Below the pieces are notes generated by a model. The model made no database searches. It had not been told where the DNA came from and was given only the letters and a program-made list of their open reading frames with translations. The position numbers and the translations under genes were made by a program. Positions 1 to 7,992 of a DNA stretch of 64,000 bases are shown here, piece after piece. The stretch comes from DATJIG01 sp050260515 (GTDB lineage: Bacteria > Pseudomonadota > Alphaproteobacteria > SMXQ01), in NCBI GenBank assembly GCA_050260515.1, contig JBLNCI010000028.1, positions 1 through 64,000 on the forward strand. Reading direction: 5' to 3'. Positions within the stretch are counted from its first letter, which is position 1. Every line of letters starts with the position of its first letter.

Positions 1-168
1 TGGCTACGCTTTAAAGGCAGCGTGGCACTCTGCCGACCCTCGTGGAGAAGGTAAAAAGTGGATTTCGCTGATCCGCTGACGACGACGTGTGTCCGCGCCG
101 AGGTAGCTCCAGAGCGCGAACGCATTGGCCCCTCACCAGCCCGCTCCGGTCTCACACACCGGAGCGGG
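1..168. repeat. Dispersed ~168-bp intergenic repeat, copy A (cut by the window start)
   Basis: The first ~168 bases match 56450-56616 in reverse complement with only scattered mismatches. Both copies end in a GC-rich hairpin: arms CCGCTCCGG/CCGGAGCGG here, CCGCTCCCGG/CCGGGAGCGG in the other copy. The arm sequences differ but remain complementary, so the hairpin is maintained. The element may extend left of the window. No protein is evident. Short ORFs beginning MCPRRGSS in both copies follow from the DNA conservation and then diverge. Confidence 0.85.
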
Positions 169-188
169 CTTCGGTGATTCAGCGACAT

Positions 189-263
189 CCCCTCACCCGA
201 CTCGCGGCGGCTGTGCCGCCGCTCGTCACCCTCTCCCCGCCGGGGAGAGGGAGGGGTGAGGGG
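189..263. repeat. REP-like nested palindrome
   Basis: Three nested or adjacent inverted repeats lie here: outer CCCCTCACCC (189-198) with GGGTGAGGGG (254-263), a central GCGGCGG/CCGCCGC hairpin (204-222), and CCCTCTCCCCG (229-239) with CGGGGAGAGGG (241-251). This layout is typical of extragenic palindromes in high-GC Proteobacteria. It lies downstream of the MFS gene and could stop or stabilise that transcript. No coding potential is seen. Confidence 0.6.
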
Positions 264-303
264 GCGCTTGCGAGCGCGCCGCTCTGCACCGTTCCGCCCC
301 TGT

Positions 304-438
304 GCAAAAGTGTCCCAACTGTCCCAGGTGTCCCAAATGCCCAGTGTGGGACAGTGGGACACTTGGGGGTTTTTGGCGGAGTTCCGCGGGAATTGCTGTC
401 CCACGCCGGCGGCTGCCACCGAATCCCGTGGGACAGCC
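304..438. repeat. TGTCCCA/TGGGACA palindromic element, copy A
   Basis: The heptamer TGTCCCA occurs at 311, 320 and 329, and its complement TGGGACA at 347 and 355. An outer inverted pair follows at 396-404 and 429-438. The 51-bp core (311-361) is nearly identical, in reverse complement, to 37584-37634. The element lies just downstream of the MFS stop codon. It can form a strong stem in RNA. Whether it is a terminator, a protein-binding array or a mobile palindrome is not known. Confidence 0.75.
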
Positions 439-444
439 GAAGTG

Positions 445-1941
445 CTACCGAACGTCCTCGGAGCGTCTGCGGCGGGCCTGCAGCATCGCCGACGACCGCA
501 CCACCGCGACGCGGACGAAGCCCAAGGACGCGAGCGCGATCGCCGAGCGTCGCGCCTCGAACACCAGCCGGCGCACGACCATTTTCTCGCAGCCCCTCGC
601 GTCCTCGTGGATCTTGCGCAGGCGGTTGAGCGCGAACAGGCCGACGGCGAAGGCGAGGACGAAGAAGAAGTCCCAGTGACGCAGCTTGAAGACGACGATC
701 TCGCGCACCGCGTCGCCGCTCATCCAATGGAATGCGAAGGCGAGCTCGCGGGTCGCGAAATTGTCGGCGAACAGGCCGCCGACGATCGGCGCGATGCCGG
801 CGGCGAGCGACGTCATCAGGCTCGACGCCGCGAGATAGGCCGTCGCGCGGCCGTGGGGTGCGAGCTTGAGGCCGAAGTTCGCCGTGCTCAGGTTGATGCC
901 GGCCTGGGCCATCCCCATCACCACGTGGATCGCGAACAGGAGGGTCATCGTCCAGCGGGCGGCGTCGGGCATCGCTGCGAACGGCCACGCCAGGATGCAC
1001 AGCAGGAACACCGGGGCGCACACCGACAGCACGGCCTTGTTGCCGTAGCGGTCGCCGAGGCGGCCCCACAGGCGCAGCATGGCGAGGTTCGCGAGCTGGC
1101 CCGCGACGGTCAGCGTCGTCACCACGGTGATGTCGTAGTGGAGCTGCGACACGAGGTAGACGACGAAGAACGGCGACACGAGATTGACGGCGAAGTGCCA
1201 GGTGCCGAGGAACGCGAGCAGGCGGCGGAAGTTTGCGTCGGCGAACGGCTCGCGGACGATCGCGCGCAGCGGAACCCGGCGTTCCGGCGCCGCCATCGGC
1301 GGCTCGGGCACGCGGCTCAGGTGCAAGGTTCCGACAAGGCCGAGCGCCGCCGCGAGCAGGAACACGACGGTGAACGGATCGACGCCGAGCGCCGTCGCTG
1401 CGCCCTCGCCGTGGTCGACGAAATAGCCGCCGGCGAGTCCGCACGCGGTCGCGAACCCGGTGGCGAGGAACAGGCGGTGACCGAAGAACGCGCCGAGGCG
1501 CGACGGCGGAATCAGATCGCGCATCCACGAATTCCAGCTGCACGCCGCGATCGACCCGAGCGCCGCGCTCAGCGCCATCCCGCCGATGAGGAGGCCGAGC
1601 GAGAGCGGCCCCGGGCCGAGTACCGGCAGCAGGGCGACCGGGATCAGCAAAATCCGGCTCGCCACCAGCCCGGCGACGGAGATCGCGCGGCGCGCGCGCA
1701 GCCGCTCGACCAGCGCGATGGCCGGAAGCTGGCAGAGCTGGGCGAGAAACGGCACCGACGCGAGCAGGCCGACCGCCATGTTCGACGCGCCGAGCTTCAT
1801 CGCGAAGCCGATCAGCAGCACGCCGCTCGTGAGCGCGCCGGCGATCTGCGCGTACACGCCCTCCTTCACCAGGGCGGCGAGGCCGGTTTCGAGCTGCTGC
1901 TGCGAGATGGTCGAGGGGATCGAGGCGGGGATACGCGACAT
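445..1941 (-). CDS. MFS transporter
   Basis: A 498-residue integral membrane protein with about twelve hydrophobic segments. A basic loop follows the second helix (ALVERLRARRA), as in the cytoplasmic motif-A region of the major facilitator superfamily. It probably exports or takes up a small organic molecule by proton-coupled transport in the inner membrane; the substrate cannot be read from the sequence. The start chosen (MSRIPAS) leaves a normal short cytoplasmic N-terminus. The frame stays open for 70 more codons upstream, but that part is arginine-rich and unlike the family. It is transcribed in the same direction as the ABC exporter upstream, but 339 bp separate them, so co-transcription is uncertain. 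Confidence 0.85.
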   Translation of the reverse strand: MSRIPASIPSTISQQQLETGLAALVKEGVYAQIAGALTSGVLLIGFAMKLGASNMAVGLLASVPFLAQLCQLPAIALVERLRARRAISVAGLVASRILLIPVALLPVLGPGPLSLGLLIGGMALSAALGSIAACSWNSWMRDLIPPSRLGAFFGHRLFLATGFATACGLAGGYFVDHGEGAATALGVDPFTVVFLLAAALGLVGTLHLSRVPEPPMAAPERRVPLRAIVREPFADANFRRLLAFLGTWHFAVNLVSPFFVVYLVSQLHYDITVVTTLTVAGQLANLAMLRLWGRLGDRYGNKAVLSVCAPVFLLCILAWPFAAMPDAARWTMTLLFAIHVVMGMAQAGINLSTANFGLKLAPHGRATAYLAASSLMTSLAAGIAPIVGGLFADNFATRELAFAFHWMSGDAVREIVVFKLRHWDFFFVLAFAVGLFALNRLRKIHEDARGCEKMVVRRLVFEARRSAIALASLGFVRVAVVRSSAMLQARRRRSEDVR

Positions 1942-2280
1942 ACGGATACGCTCACTCAACTGAAGGGGAAGCAAATAGACAAGGCGTCGGAATCGACGGG
2001 AGCAGGTCGTTACATGCGATGCGATGGAGTGGGTGTCGTCGATGCTGACCTCGCGGACGGCGAGACGGATCGAGCGATGTCGCAGGGCCCGGACGACGGC
2101 GTCGTCAAGCAAGAGGGCGTCGCTGCTGAGCGCGATATAAGGACGCCGCATGGCTCGTCGCCAGCGTCATGCGCTCACGATGGCGTCACGTTTTCGTGCG
2201 CGGTTCCTCGCGATTCCGTGAGCGCGAGAAGTGCCGATTCAATAGTGGAAATCGCGTCGACTCACGAACGCGTGAGTGCG
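1942..2280. other. Intergenic region between ABC exporter and MFS genes
   Basis: These 339 bases hold no convincing gene. Next to the ABC gene's stop is an inverted repeat CTCACG/CGTGAG with a four-base loop (2261-2276). No T-tract follows, so it is a weak terminator or operator candidate only. The MFS promoter should lie here on the minus strand, but no clear -35/-10 pair was found. Confidence 0.4.
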
Positions 2281-4152
2281 TCAGCGCTTCGCTGCGTGGG
2301 CGAGCGCGTCGGCTTCGCCGTTGTCGGAGTCGTCGAGGAACGCGCCCGACTGCCGCTGCCACAGGCGCGCGTAGACGCCGCCCTTGGCGAGCAGCGCGGC
2401 ATGGCTGCCCTGCTCGACGATGCGGCCCCGCTCCATGATGAGGAGACGGTCCATGCGCGCGATCGTCGACAGCCGGTGAGCGATGGCGATCACCGTCTTG
2501 CCGGCCATGAGATCCGCGAGCTGCTCCTGGATCGCGGCCTCGGCCTCGCTGTCGAGCGCGCTGGTCGCCTCGTCGAGGATCAGGATCGGGGCGTCCTTGA
2601 GGATGACGCGCGCGAGCGCCACGCGCTGGCGCTGGCCGCCGGACAGCTTCACGCCGCGCTCGCCGACATGGGCGTCGTAGCCGCGCCGCTTGTGCCAGTC
2701 CTCGAGGTCGAGGATGAAGTCGTGGGCGTGGGCCCGCTTGGCCGCGGCGACGATCTCGTCGTCGCCCGCCTCGGCACGGCCGTAGCGGATGTTGTCGCGG
2801 ATCGAGCGGTGCAGGAGCGAGGTGTCCTGGGTCACCATCGCGATCTGGGCGCGCAGGCTCTCCTGGGTCACCGTCGCGATGTCCTGGCCGTCGATCAGGA
2901 TGCGGCCCTGCTCGGGGTCGAAGAACCGGAGCAGCAGGTTGACCAGCGTGGACTTGCCGGCGCCCGAGTGGCCGACGAGCCCGACGCGCTCGCCCGGCCG
3001 GATGACGAGGTCGAGGTCCTGCAGCACGCCGACGTCGCGGCCATAGCCGAACGACACGTGGTCGAAGCGGATCTCGCCGCGCGAGACCGCGAGGTCCTTG
3101 GCGCCGGGCGCGTCCGTCATCTGGTGCGGCACGGCGATCGACAGGATGCCCTCCTGGACCTGGCCGATGTCCTCGAAGATCGACGTCACGTTCTGCGCCA
3201 CCCACCCGGCGATGTTGACGATCTGCCAGGCGAGCGGCAGCGCCATCGCGATCGCGCCGGCGGCGATGCGCCCCTGCAGCCAGAGCCAGACCGCGACGCT
3301 CGCCGTCGCCGCGACGAGGCAGGCGTTGATCGTCGACAGCGTCAGCGAGAACACGGTGGTGAGGCGCTGCGAGGCCCGGAACTTTTCGTTGTGGTTGTCG
3401 ACCGCCTCGCGGACGTAGGCATCCTCGTCGCCGGCGCGGGCGAACAGCTTCACCGTCAGGATGTTGGTGTAGCTGTCGACGATGCGGCCCGACAGCAGCG
3501 AGCGGGCGAGGGACGTCTGCTTGGCGCGGTCGCGCATGCGCGGCACGAAATAGGACAGGAGCGCGGTGTAGGCGACCGCCCACGCCAGCAGCGGCACCAT
3601 CAGCCGTGCGTCGACGTGGCCGAGAAGGACGAGCGCGCTGGTGCCGTAGACGAGGATGTACCAGACCGCGTTGACGGTGATGGTGACGCTCTCGCGCAGC
3701 GCGCCGCCGGTCTGCAGCACGCGGTTGGCGATGCGGCCGGCGAAGTCGTTCTGGAAGAAGGTCCAGCTCTGGCGCACCACGTGCCAGTGGCTCTGCCAGC
3801 GGATCAGGTTGGTGACGTTGCCGTTGATGGCCTGGTTGGTGATGAGGTTCTGCATCAGCAGCGCGAGCGGCCGCAGCAGCAGTACGACGGCGGCCATGCG
3901 GGCGAGTTCCCACCCGGAGGTTGGGAGCAGCCGCGCAGGATCGACCGTCGAGACCAGCGTCACGATCCGGCCGATGAAGACCGGGATCAGCGAATCGAGG
4001 AAAGCGACGCAGCAGCCGGCGACGAACAGCGCAATGTACGGCACCTTCGCCTGGCGGACGAAATGCCAGTAGAAGCGCCACAGGCCAGACGGCGGGGCTT
4101 CGGCCGGCGCGGGCGCGGTCGGCGCGACGAGGGTCTCGAAGAACCGGAACAT
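2281..4152 (-). CDS. ABC transporter, fused permease and ATPase (MsbA/multidrug type)
   Basis: A 623-residue half-transporter. The N-terminal ~330 residues form an exporter-type transmembrane domain with six hydrophobic segments. The C-terminal nucleotide-binding domain carries Walker A GHSGAGKS (394-401), signature LSGGQ (503-507), Walker B LILDE (524-528) and a switch histidine in AHRLS. It should homodimerise in the inner membrane and flip or export lipids or hydrophobic compounds. The start MFRFFETL was chosen because the 80 codons upstream are low-complexity and arginine/proline-rich. A binding-protein gene is transcribed divergently from 4317, leaving about 160 bp for promoters. The substrate is unknown. 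Confidence 0.9.
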   Translation of the reverse strand: MFRFFETLVAPTAPAPAEAPPSGLWRFYWHFVRQAKVPYIALFVAGCCVAFLDSLIPVFIGRIVTLVSTVDPARLLPTSGWELARMAAVVLLLRPLALLMQNLITNQAINGNVTNLIRWQSHWHVVRQSWTFFQNDFAGRIANRVLQTGGALRESVTITVNAVWYILVYGTSALVLLGHVDARLMVPLLAWAVAYTALLSYFVPRMRDRAKQTSLARSLLSGRIVDSYTNILTVKLFARAGDEDAYVREAVDNHNEKFRASQRLTTVFSLTLSTINACLVAATASVAVWLWLQGRIAAGAIAMALPLAWQIVNIAGWVAQNVTSIFEDIGQVQEGILSIAVPHQMTDAPGAKDLAVSRGEIRFDHVSFGYGRDVGVLQDLDLVIRPGERVGLVGHSGAGKSTLVNLLLRFFDPEQGRILIDGQDIATVTQESLRAQIAMVTQDTSLLHRSIRDNIRYGRAEAGDDEIVAAAKRAHAHDFILDLEDWHKRRGYDAHVGERGVKLSGGQRQRVALARVILKDAPILILDEATSALDSEAEAAIQEQLADLMAGKTVIAIAHRLSTIARMDRLLIMERGRIVEQGSHAALLAKGGVYARLWQRQSGAFLDDSDNGEADALAHAAKR

Positions 4153-4316
4153 GGGTGGTGTTGTACGCCAGGACGCGGCGTTCGTCGCGGGTCCCGACGC
4201 GGGGCGGCCCATCCCCATGGTCGCTGGCGCCGCCGTGCGGCGGGAGTAAGCTTCGCCGCAGAGCCGGCCCGGATGAGGCGCGGCGTAACGACCGGCCAAA
4301 CGCCGAGGGAGGACCG

Positions 4317-5345
4317 ATGAGGACAGCGATTTCCGCCGTGGCGATCGCCGTGGTGCTTGCCGCTTCGCCGGCAGCGGCGCAGACGGCGCCATTCAAGGAC
4401 AAGACGGTGACGATCCTGGTGGGCTCGTCCACCGGCGGCGGCCTCGACACGTTCGCCCGGCTCACCCAGCGCCACCTCGGCAAGCACCTCGCCGGCAATC
4501 CGTCGGTGGTCGTCACCAACATGCCCGGAGCGGGCGGGGGCGTGGTTGCCCAGCACCTCTACCGCAAGGCGCCGGCCGACGGCACCACGATGGCGATCGC
4601 GTTCCCGAGCGTGATCGTCGATCCGCTGCTCAACGAGGCGCTGCGCCGGGACTACGACCCGACCAAGTTCATCTACGTCGGCAACGCCAACGCCGAGGTG
4701 CTGGTCTGCATGCTGCGCAACGACGTGCCGCTCGGGTCGCTCAAGGAGTTCACCGAGCGCGAGTTCGTCATCGGCGCCACGGCGCCCGGCAGCACGACGG
4801 CCGATTTCCCGAAGATGTCGAACGGGATCCTGGGGACGAAGTTCAAGCTCGTCACCGGCTACAAGGGCTCGCGCGACGTGACGCTCGCGATGGAGCGCAA
4901 CGAGGTGCAGGGAATCTGCGGCCTCGGCTGGTCGACGGTGAAGGTGCAGTACCCGGACATCGTCACCGGCACCGCCTTCGCGCGCGTCGTCGCCCAAGAG
5001 GACAACAAGGGTCATCCCGAGCTCCACGCGAAGGGTGTGCCGCTGATGGCGACCCTCGCCCGCAACGACGAGGAGCGGCAGGCGCTCGAGATGTTCTACG
5101 CGCAGAACGCCTTCAGCCGCACGTTCATCCTGCCGCCCAACGTGCCGGACGACCGCGTGCGCATCCAGCGGTCGGCGTTCATGGCGACGATGGCCGATCC
5201 CGACCTGCTGGCCGACGCGCAGCGGATGAACGTGGACGTCGGGCCGACGACGGGCGAGGAGGTGCAGGCCGTCGTCGCCCGCATGTACGCGACGCCGAAG
5301 CCCGTGGTCGACCGTGTCCGCCACGCGATGGAGCGCGACAAGTAG
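4317..5345 (+). CDS. Bug/TctC-type periplasmic substrate-binding protein (first copy)
   Basis: A 342-residue protein with a signal peptide (hydrophobic core, cleavage near AAAQT, residue ~22). The family signature follows: a GSSTGGGLDTFAR segment replaces the usual VPF.AGG loop, then NMPGAGGG and APADGTTM. Such proteins capture carboxylated solutes in the periplasm, usually for a TctAB permease, but no tctA or tctB gene is in the window. Aggaggacc precedes the ATG at 4317, making this start preferable to the longer open frame. Two further intact paralogues (6148 and 9798) surround an amidohydrolase/cupin pair, suggesting a shared catabolic role. The ligand is unknown. Confidence 0.85.
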   Translation: MRTAISAVAIAVVLAASPAAAQTAPFKDKTVTILVGSSTGGGLDTFARLTQRHLGKHLAGNPSVVVTNMPGAGGGVVAQHLYRKAPADGTTMAIAFPSVIVDPLLNEALRRDYDPTKFIYVGNANAEVLVCMLRNDVPLGSLKEFTEREFVIGATAPGSTTADFPKMSNGILGTKFKLVTGYKGSRDVTLAMERNEVQGICGLGWSTVKVQYPDIVTGTAFARVVAQEDNKGHPELHAKGVPLMATLARNDEERQALEMFYAQNAFSRTFILPPNVPDDRVRIQRSAFMATMADPDLLADAQRMNVDVGPTTGEEVQAVVARMYATPKPVVDRVRHAMERDK

Positions 5346-5415
5346 GGGTGCGCGGCGGAACGCTTCGCTGCGCCGGACGTATACGCCACGTGTTCAACCT
5401 CGAGAGGAGCGGCCG

Positions 5416-5637
5416 ATGGCACGCAAGTACTCGAAGAGCGCGAGCAAGGACGTCGAGCGCGCGATGCACAAGCGCAAGAAGGGCACGCTCAAGAGCGGCC
5501 CCGGCGGCAAGGGCGGCAAGGTGAAGAGCCGCAAGCAGGCGATCGCCATCGGGCTGTCGGAGGCGCGGCAGAAGGGCAAGAAGGTGCCCAAGCGCAAGAC
5601 CCGGAAGAAGAGCTCCGGGAAGAAATCGAAGCGCTGA
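5416..5637 (+). CDS. Small lysine-rich protein, DUF6496-like
   Basis: A 73-residue, strongly basic protein. It begins MARKYSKSASKDVERAM and continues with a glycine/lysine stretch and a KQAIAIGLSEAR motif before a Lys/Arg/Ser tail. This arrangement matches short DUF6496-type proteins common in Alphaproteobacteria, whose role is not established; the composition suggests nucleic-acid binding. A good ribosome site (gagagg) precedes the ATG. It follows the binding-protein gene by 70 bp but may be transcribed separately. Confidence 0.75.
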   Translation: MARKYSKSASKDVERAMHKRKKGTLKSGPGGKGGKVKSRKQAIAIGLSEARQKGKKVPKRKTRKKSSGKKSKR

Positions 5638-5865
5638 CCGCCGGCGCCGGCCGATCCGGTGAGGCCCGTCGGCCCGGCGCAGTCCTTAAACTTTGAGCGG
5701 CTTTTGACCGGTTTTTGAGGCGTGGAATGCCCGGTTCCGCCGCCGCGCAGCGCTGCCAAAGCCGCGGAATTCCTCGCCGAACGTGGTTAAGGCTCGAATT
5801 CGTAATAACTTCGAAACAAGATTTAAAATCTGGAAATCGAAGCAACGGATTATCGGTGCCACAAC

Positions 5866-5943
5866 GTTGGCGAGGGCAGGACGCCCACGCAGACGCTAAC
5901 CGAGAGAGCAGGAAAGCTCTCCCAGACATTAGCGAGGGCGCAC
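5866..5943 (+). promoter_or_regulatory. Structured RNA leader with two mutually exclusive stems
   Basis: The segment CGCTAAC (5894-5900) can pair upstream with GTTGGCG (5866-5872), enclosing a GGGC/GCCC hairpin. Alternatively it can pair downstream with TTAGCG (5929-5934), enclosing GAGAGC/GCTCTC (5904-5909 and 5916-5921). The downstream pairing runs into the ribosome site GAGGG (5934-5938) of the 30-codon ORF at 5944. This is the layout of a translation-controlling RNA switch. I do not recognise a known riboswitch class. The 5638-5865 stretch before it is AT-richer and has no gene. Confidence 0.4.
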
Positions 5944-6036
5944 ATGGACACCTTGTTCCTGGTGATGAGTTCGTCGGTGATCGGCGCGTGGGTGCTGTTT
6001 TCCACCTTCGCGATGGAGTTCCTCCACCACCTCTGA
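5944..6036 (+). CDS. Small single-pass membrane protein (30 aa)
   Basis: A 30-residue ORF that is nearly all membrane-spanning: MDTLFLVMSSS, then VIGAWVLFSTFAM, ending in EFLHHL. A ribosome site GAGGG sits five bases before the ATG. It is preceded by the structured leader at 5866-5934, which supports its being expressed. No family is recognised. It might modulate a membrane partner, but nothing in the sequence identifies one. It could also be a chance ORF. Confidence 0.5.
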   Translation: MDTLFLVMSSSVIGAWVLFSTFAMEFLHHL

Positions 6037-6147
6037 GCGGCGTATGCGTAACACTGTCGGCGATGGGCGATGAGGGCGGTCGTTGCTGCCGTCCTCATCC
6101 ACCGCCGGCGACGTCCGCGGCCGAGTTGTTCAGGCGATCTGCCCCGC

Positions 6148-7179
6148 TCATTTCATCGCTTCCCGGGCCGCTGCAATCAGGCTCGGATTGATGTCGCGGT
6201 AGATCTCGTCGCAGATCGCCGCCGCCTGTTCGCCGGTCATCGGCTCGATCGGCATTTTCTGGCGCTCGGCCTCCGTTAGGAACTCCGGGTCATTCATCGT
6301 CTCCGTGAACGCCTTACGCAGCATGGCGACTCGGTCGGCCGGCACCTGCTTCGAGGCGATGAACGGATTGCCGAGCTCGCTCGGCGCGGTCAGCATCGTG
6401 ATGATCTGCCGCGCGGTGTCGTCGGTGGCGAGATCGCCGACGAACGGAACGCTTTCGGGGAAGCCCGCGGGCGTCTCGCGCAGCCAGCGCACGATCGGGA
6501 ATATCTGCCTGTCGCGGATCCAGTGCTCGGGGATCGCGTTCCATTCGCTGCAGCCGCCGTCGAGCTCGCCGCGCTCGATCGCGACGCGCTGCTGCGCCGA
6601 TCCCGGATAGCCCATGATCTGACGCATCCGTACGCCGAAGAGATTCCGCAGCACGGCGCCGTTCACGTAGGCGCCCGTACCGACGCCGGTCACGCCAACG
6701 ACGAACTCCGGCGCCTTGACCAGATCGTCCCACGTTTTGACCCCCGTCCCGTGCCACGCATAGCAGACGCGGAACTCATGGGTCGCGGTGCCGATCCAGG
6801 CGACGTCGGTGAACTTCATGTTCGTCGCCTCGGCGGCGACGATCGACTGCATGATCAGGCTCGGATTGAACGTGACCATCACGGTGCCGTCGCGGGGCGC
6901 GGTCACGTCGAGGTAGCGGACGGCCGTCATGCTGCCGGCGCCCGGCATGTTCTGCGGGACGACGGCCGGCGCACCGGGAATGTGACGGCCGATATGCCGG
7001 GCGAGCGTTCGTCCGTACTGATCGTAGGCGCCGCCGACCGCCGAGCCGATGACGATCGTCACCGTCTTGCCGCGGTAGAAGTCGTCCTCGGCGCGGGCCA
7101 GCGCCGTCACCCACGTCGCCGCCACGAGTGCAACCGCGCCCAGCGCAAGCCAACGCCGACGTCGCTCCCGCGTCGCCAT
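6148..7179 (-). CDS. Bug/TctC-type periplasmic substrate-binding protein (second copy)
   Basis: A 343-residue protein with an arginine-rich n-region, a hydrophobic signal core and cleavage near LARAED. It then carries the family pattern GSAVGGAYDQYGR, QNMPGAGS and APRDGTVM. It is paralogous to the proteins at 4317 and 9798. A ribosome site GGGAG lies six bases before the second ATG (MATRER), so that start is preferred over the one two codons upstream. No membrane permease partner is adjacent. The gene lies immediately downstream of, and co-directional with, the Phd-like regulator (7241-7870), which may control it. Confidence 0.83.
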   Translation of the reverse strand: MATRERRRRWLALGAVALVAATWVTALARAEDDFYRGKTVTIVIGSAVGGAYDQYGRTLARHIGRHIPGAPAVVPQNMPGAGSMTAVRYLDVTAPRDGTVMVTFNPSLIMQSIVAAEATNMKFTDVAWIGTATHEFRVCYAWHGTGVKTWDDLVKAPEFVVGVTGVGTGAYVNGAVLRNLFGVRMRQIMGYPGSAQQRVAIERGELDGGCSEWNAIPEHWIRDRQIFPIVRWLRETPAGFPESVPFVGDLATDDTARQIITMLTAPSELGNPFIASKQVPADRVAMLRKAFTETMNDPEFLTEAERQKMPIEPMTGEQAAAICDEIYRDINPSLIAAAREAMK

Positions 7180-7240
7180 GTCCATCTCCCGATGAAACCG
7201 TCGCCTGTCGGTACGCGTCTTATGGTCGGGCGGGGCGAAG

Positions 7241-7870
7241 TCAGCTCCGCACGGCCGCGCGCGCTTTCGTGATCTGCTGATAGCGCTCGCGCCAGACCTC
7301 GGCGCGTCGCGGGTCGAGCTTTTCGATCAATTCGAGCAGCGAGCTGACTTCGGCGTGCAAGGCGCCGGTCAACCTCTGGAGCCGGATGCTTTCGTCGAGC
7401 GCGCGCGCGTTGCGGCGCTCGACGAGCCGGGTTTCCTCGAGGAGATCGATCAGGCGGTCGAGCTTGTCCTCGGTCTGCGCCGGATGCCGACGCGCCTGGG
7501 GCCGGTACACCGCGGCGCGGTCCTGGCCGTGGATCGTCAGGATGGCGAAGTCGCTGCGGGCGATGATTCCCTTGAGCGAGGTCTGTCCCGACTTGATCTC
7601 GGTGGTCGCCAGCCGGACGACCTCGGACGCCGTCGCCGGCACGTCGCTCACCGGCCCGATGATAGCGATGGCGTAGCCGCGGCTGAGGATCGTCGTCCGT
7701 CCACCGGCGGCCGCTTTCTTAACGACGTCGGAAATCTGGTCCTTGGCTTGCGAGCTGCTCATCTCGTCGGGGATCGCCGCGCCGACGGCGCCAACGCGTC
7801 GATCCGCGCCGCGGGTCGATTTCGCGCGCCCGCCGTTCCCGCTCGCTCCGCTCCGCTTCGCTTTGGCCAT
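7241..7870 (-). CDS. Phd/YefM-like regulator with C-terminal coiled coil, no toxin partner
   Basis: A 209-residue protein. Residues ~38-74 (SSSQAKDQISDVV, then GGRTTILSRGYAIAI) look like the Phd/YefM antitoxin fold. Residues ~88-124 (ATTEIKSGQTSLKG, then DFAILTIHGQDRAAV) repeat the same pattern, suggesting a tandem duplication. Residues ~135-185 are charged and heptad-like, probably a coiled coil. Phd proteins bind DNA through this fold and neutralise a toxin. No Doc, RelE or PIN-type toxin is next to it, so a purely regulatory role is more likely. Its own upstream region carries TGTCC/GGACA inverted repeats (7870-7925). The assignment is by pattern only. Confidence 0.55.
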   Translation of the reverse strand: MAKAKRSGASGNGGRAKSTRGADRRVGAVGAAIPDEMSSSQAKDQISDVVKKAAAGGRTTILSRGYAIAIIGPVSDVPATASEVVRLATTEIKSGQTSLKGIIARSDFAILTIHGQDRAAVYRPQARRHPAQTEDKLDRLIDLLEETRLVERRNARALDESIRLQRLTGALHAEVSSLLELIEKLDPRRAEVWRERYQQITKARAAVRS

Positions 7871-7925
7871 GTCCGCGACTTATGTCCTTCCATTTGGACA
7901 CTAGTGGACATACCATTCGTTGTCC
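7870..7925. promoter_or_regulatory. Operator-like TGTCC/GGACA repeats between divergent genes
   Basis: TGTCC occurs at 7870, 7883 and 7921, and GGACA at 7896 and 7906. TGTCC-N8-GGACA (7883-7900) is a perfect inverted repeat, and 7906-7925 forms a second one in the opposite sense. They lie between the Phd-like regulator (minus strand) and the amidohydrolase (plus strand, ATG 7993). This is where an autoregulated operator controlling both directions would be expected. Confidence 0.5.
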
Positions 7926-7950
7926 ACCCTCCGCCCCGCGGAGCGCGGAT

Positions 7951-7980
7951 GCGCGCAAGAGCGCGCAAGAGCGCACAAGA
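7951..7980. repeat. Three tandem decamers before the amidohydrolase ribosome site
   Basis: GCGCGCAAGA occurs twice in tandem, followed by GCGCACAAGA, directly abutting the GGAGG ribosome site of the amidohydrolase gene. Such a tract could change length by slippage and alter leader spacing, but nothing shows that it does. Confidence 0.6.
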
Positions 7981-7992
7981 GGAGGCACACCC

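Noticed and set aside
256..4320. 1354-codon plus-strand open frame
   Set aside because: It runs antisense across the MFS and ABC exporter genes, is very rich in Arg, Glu, Asp and Ala, and has no domain pattern. Long antisense frames are expected in high-GC coding DNA.
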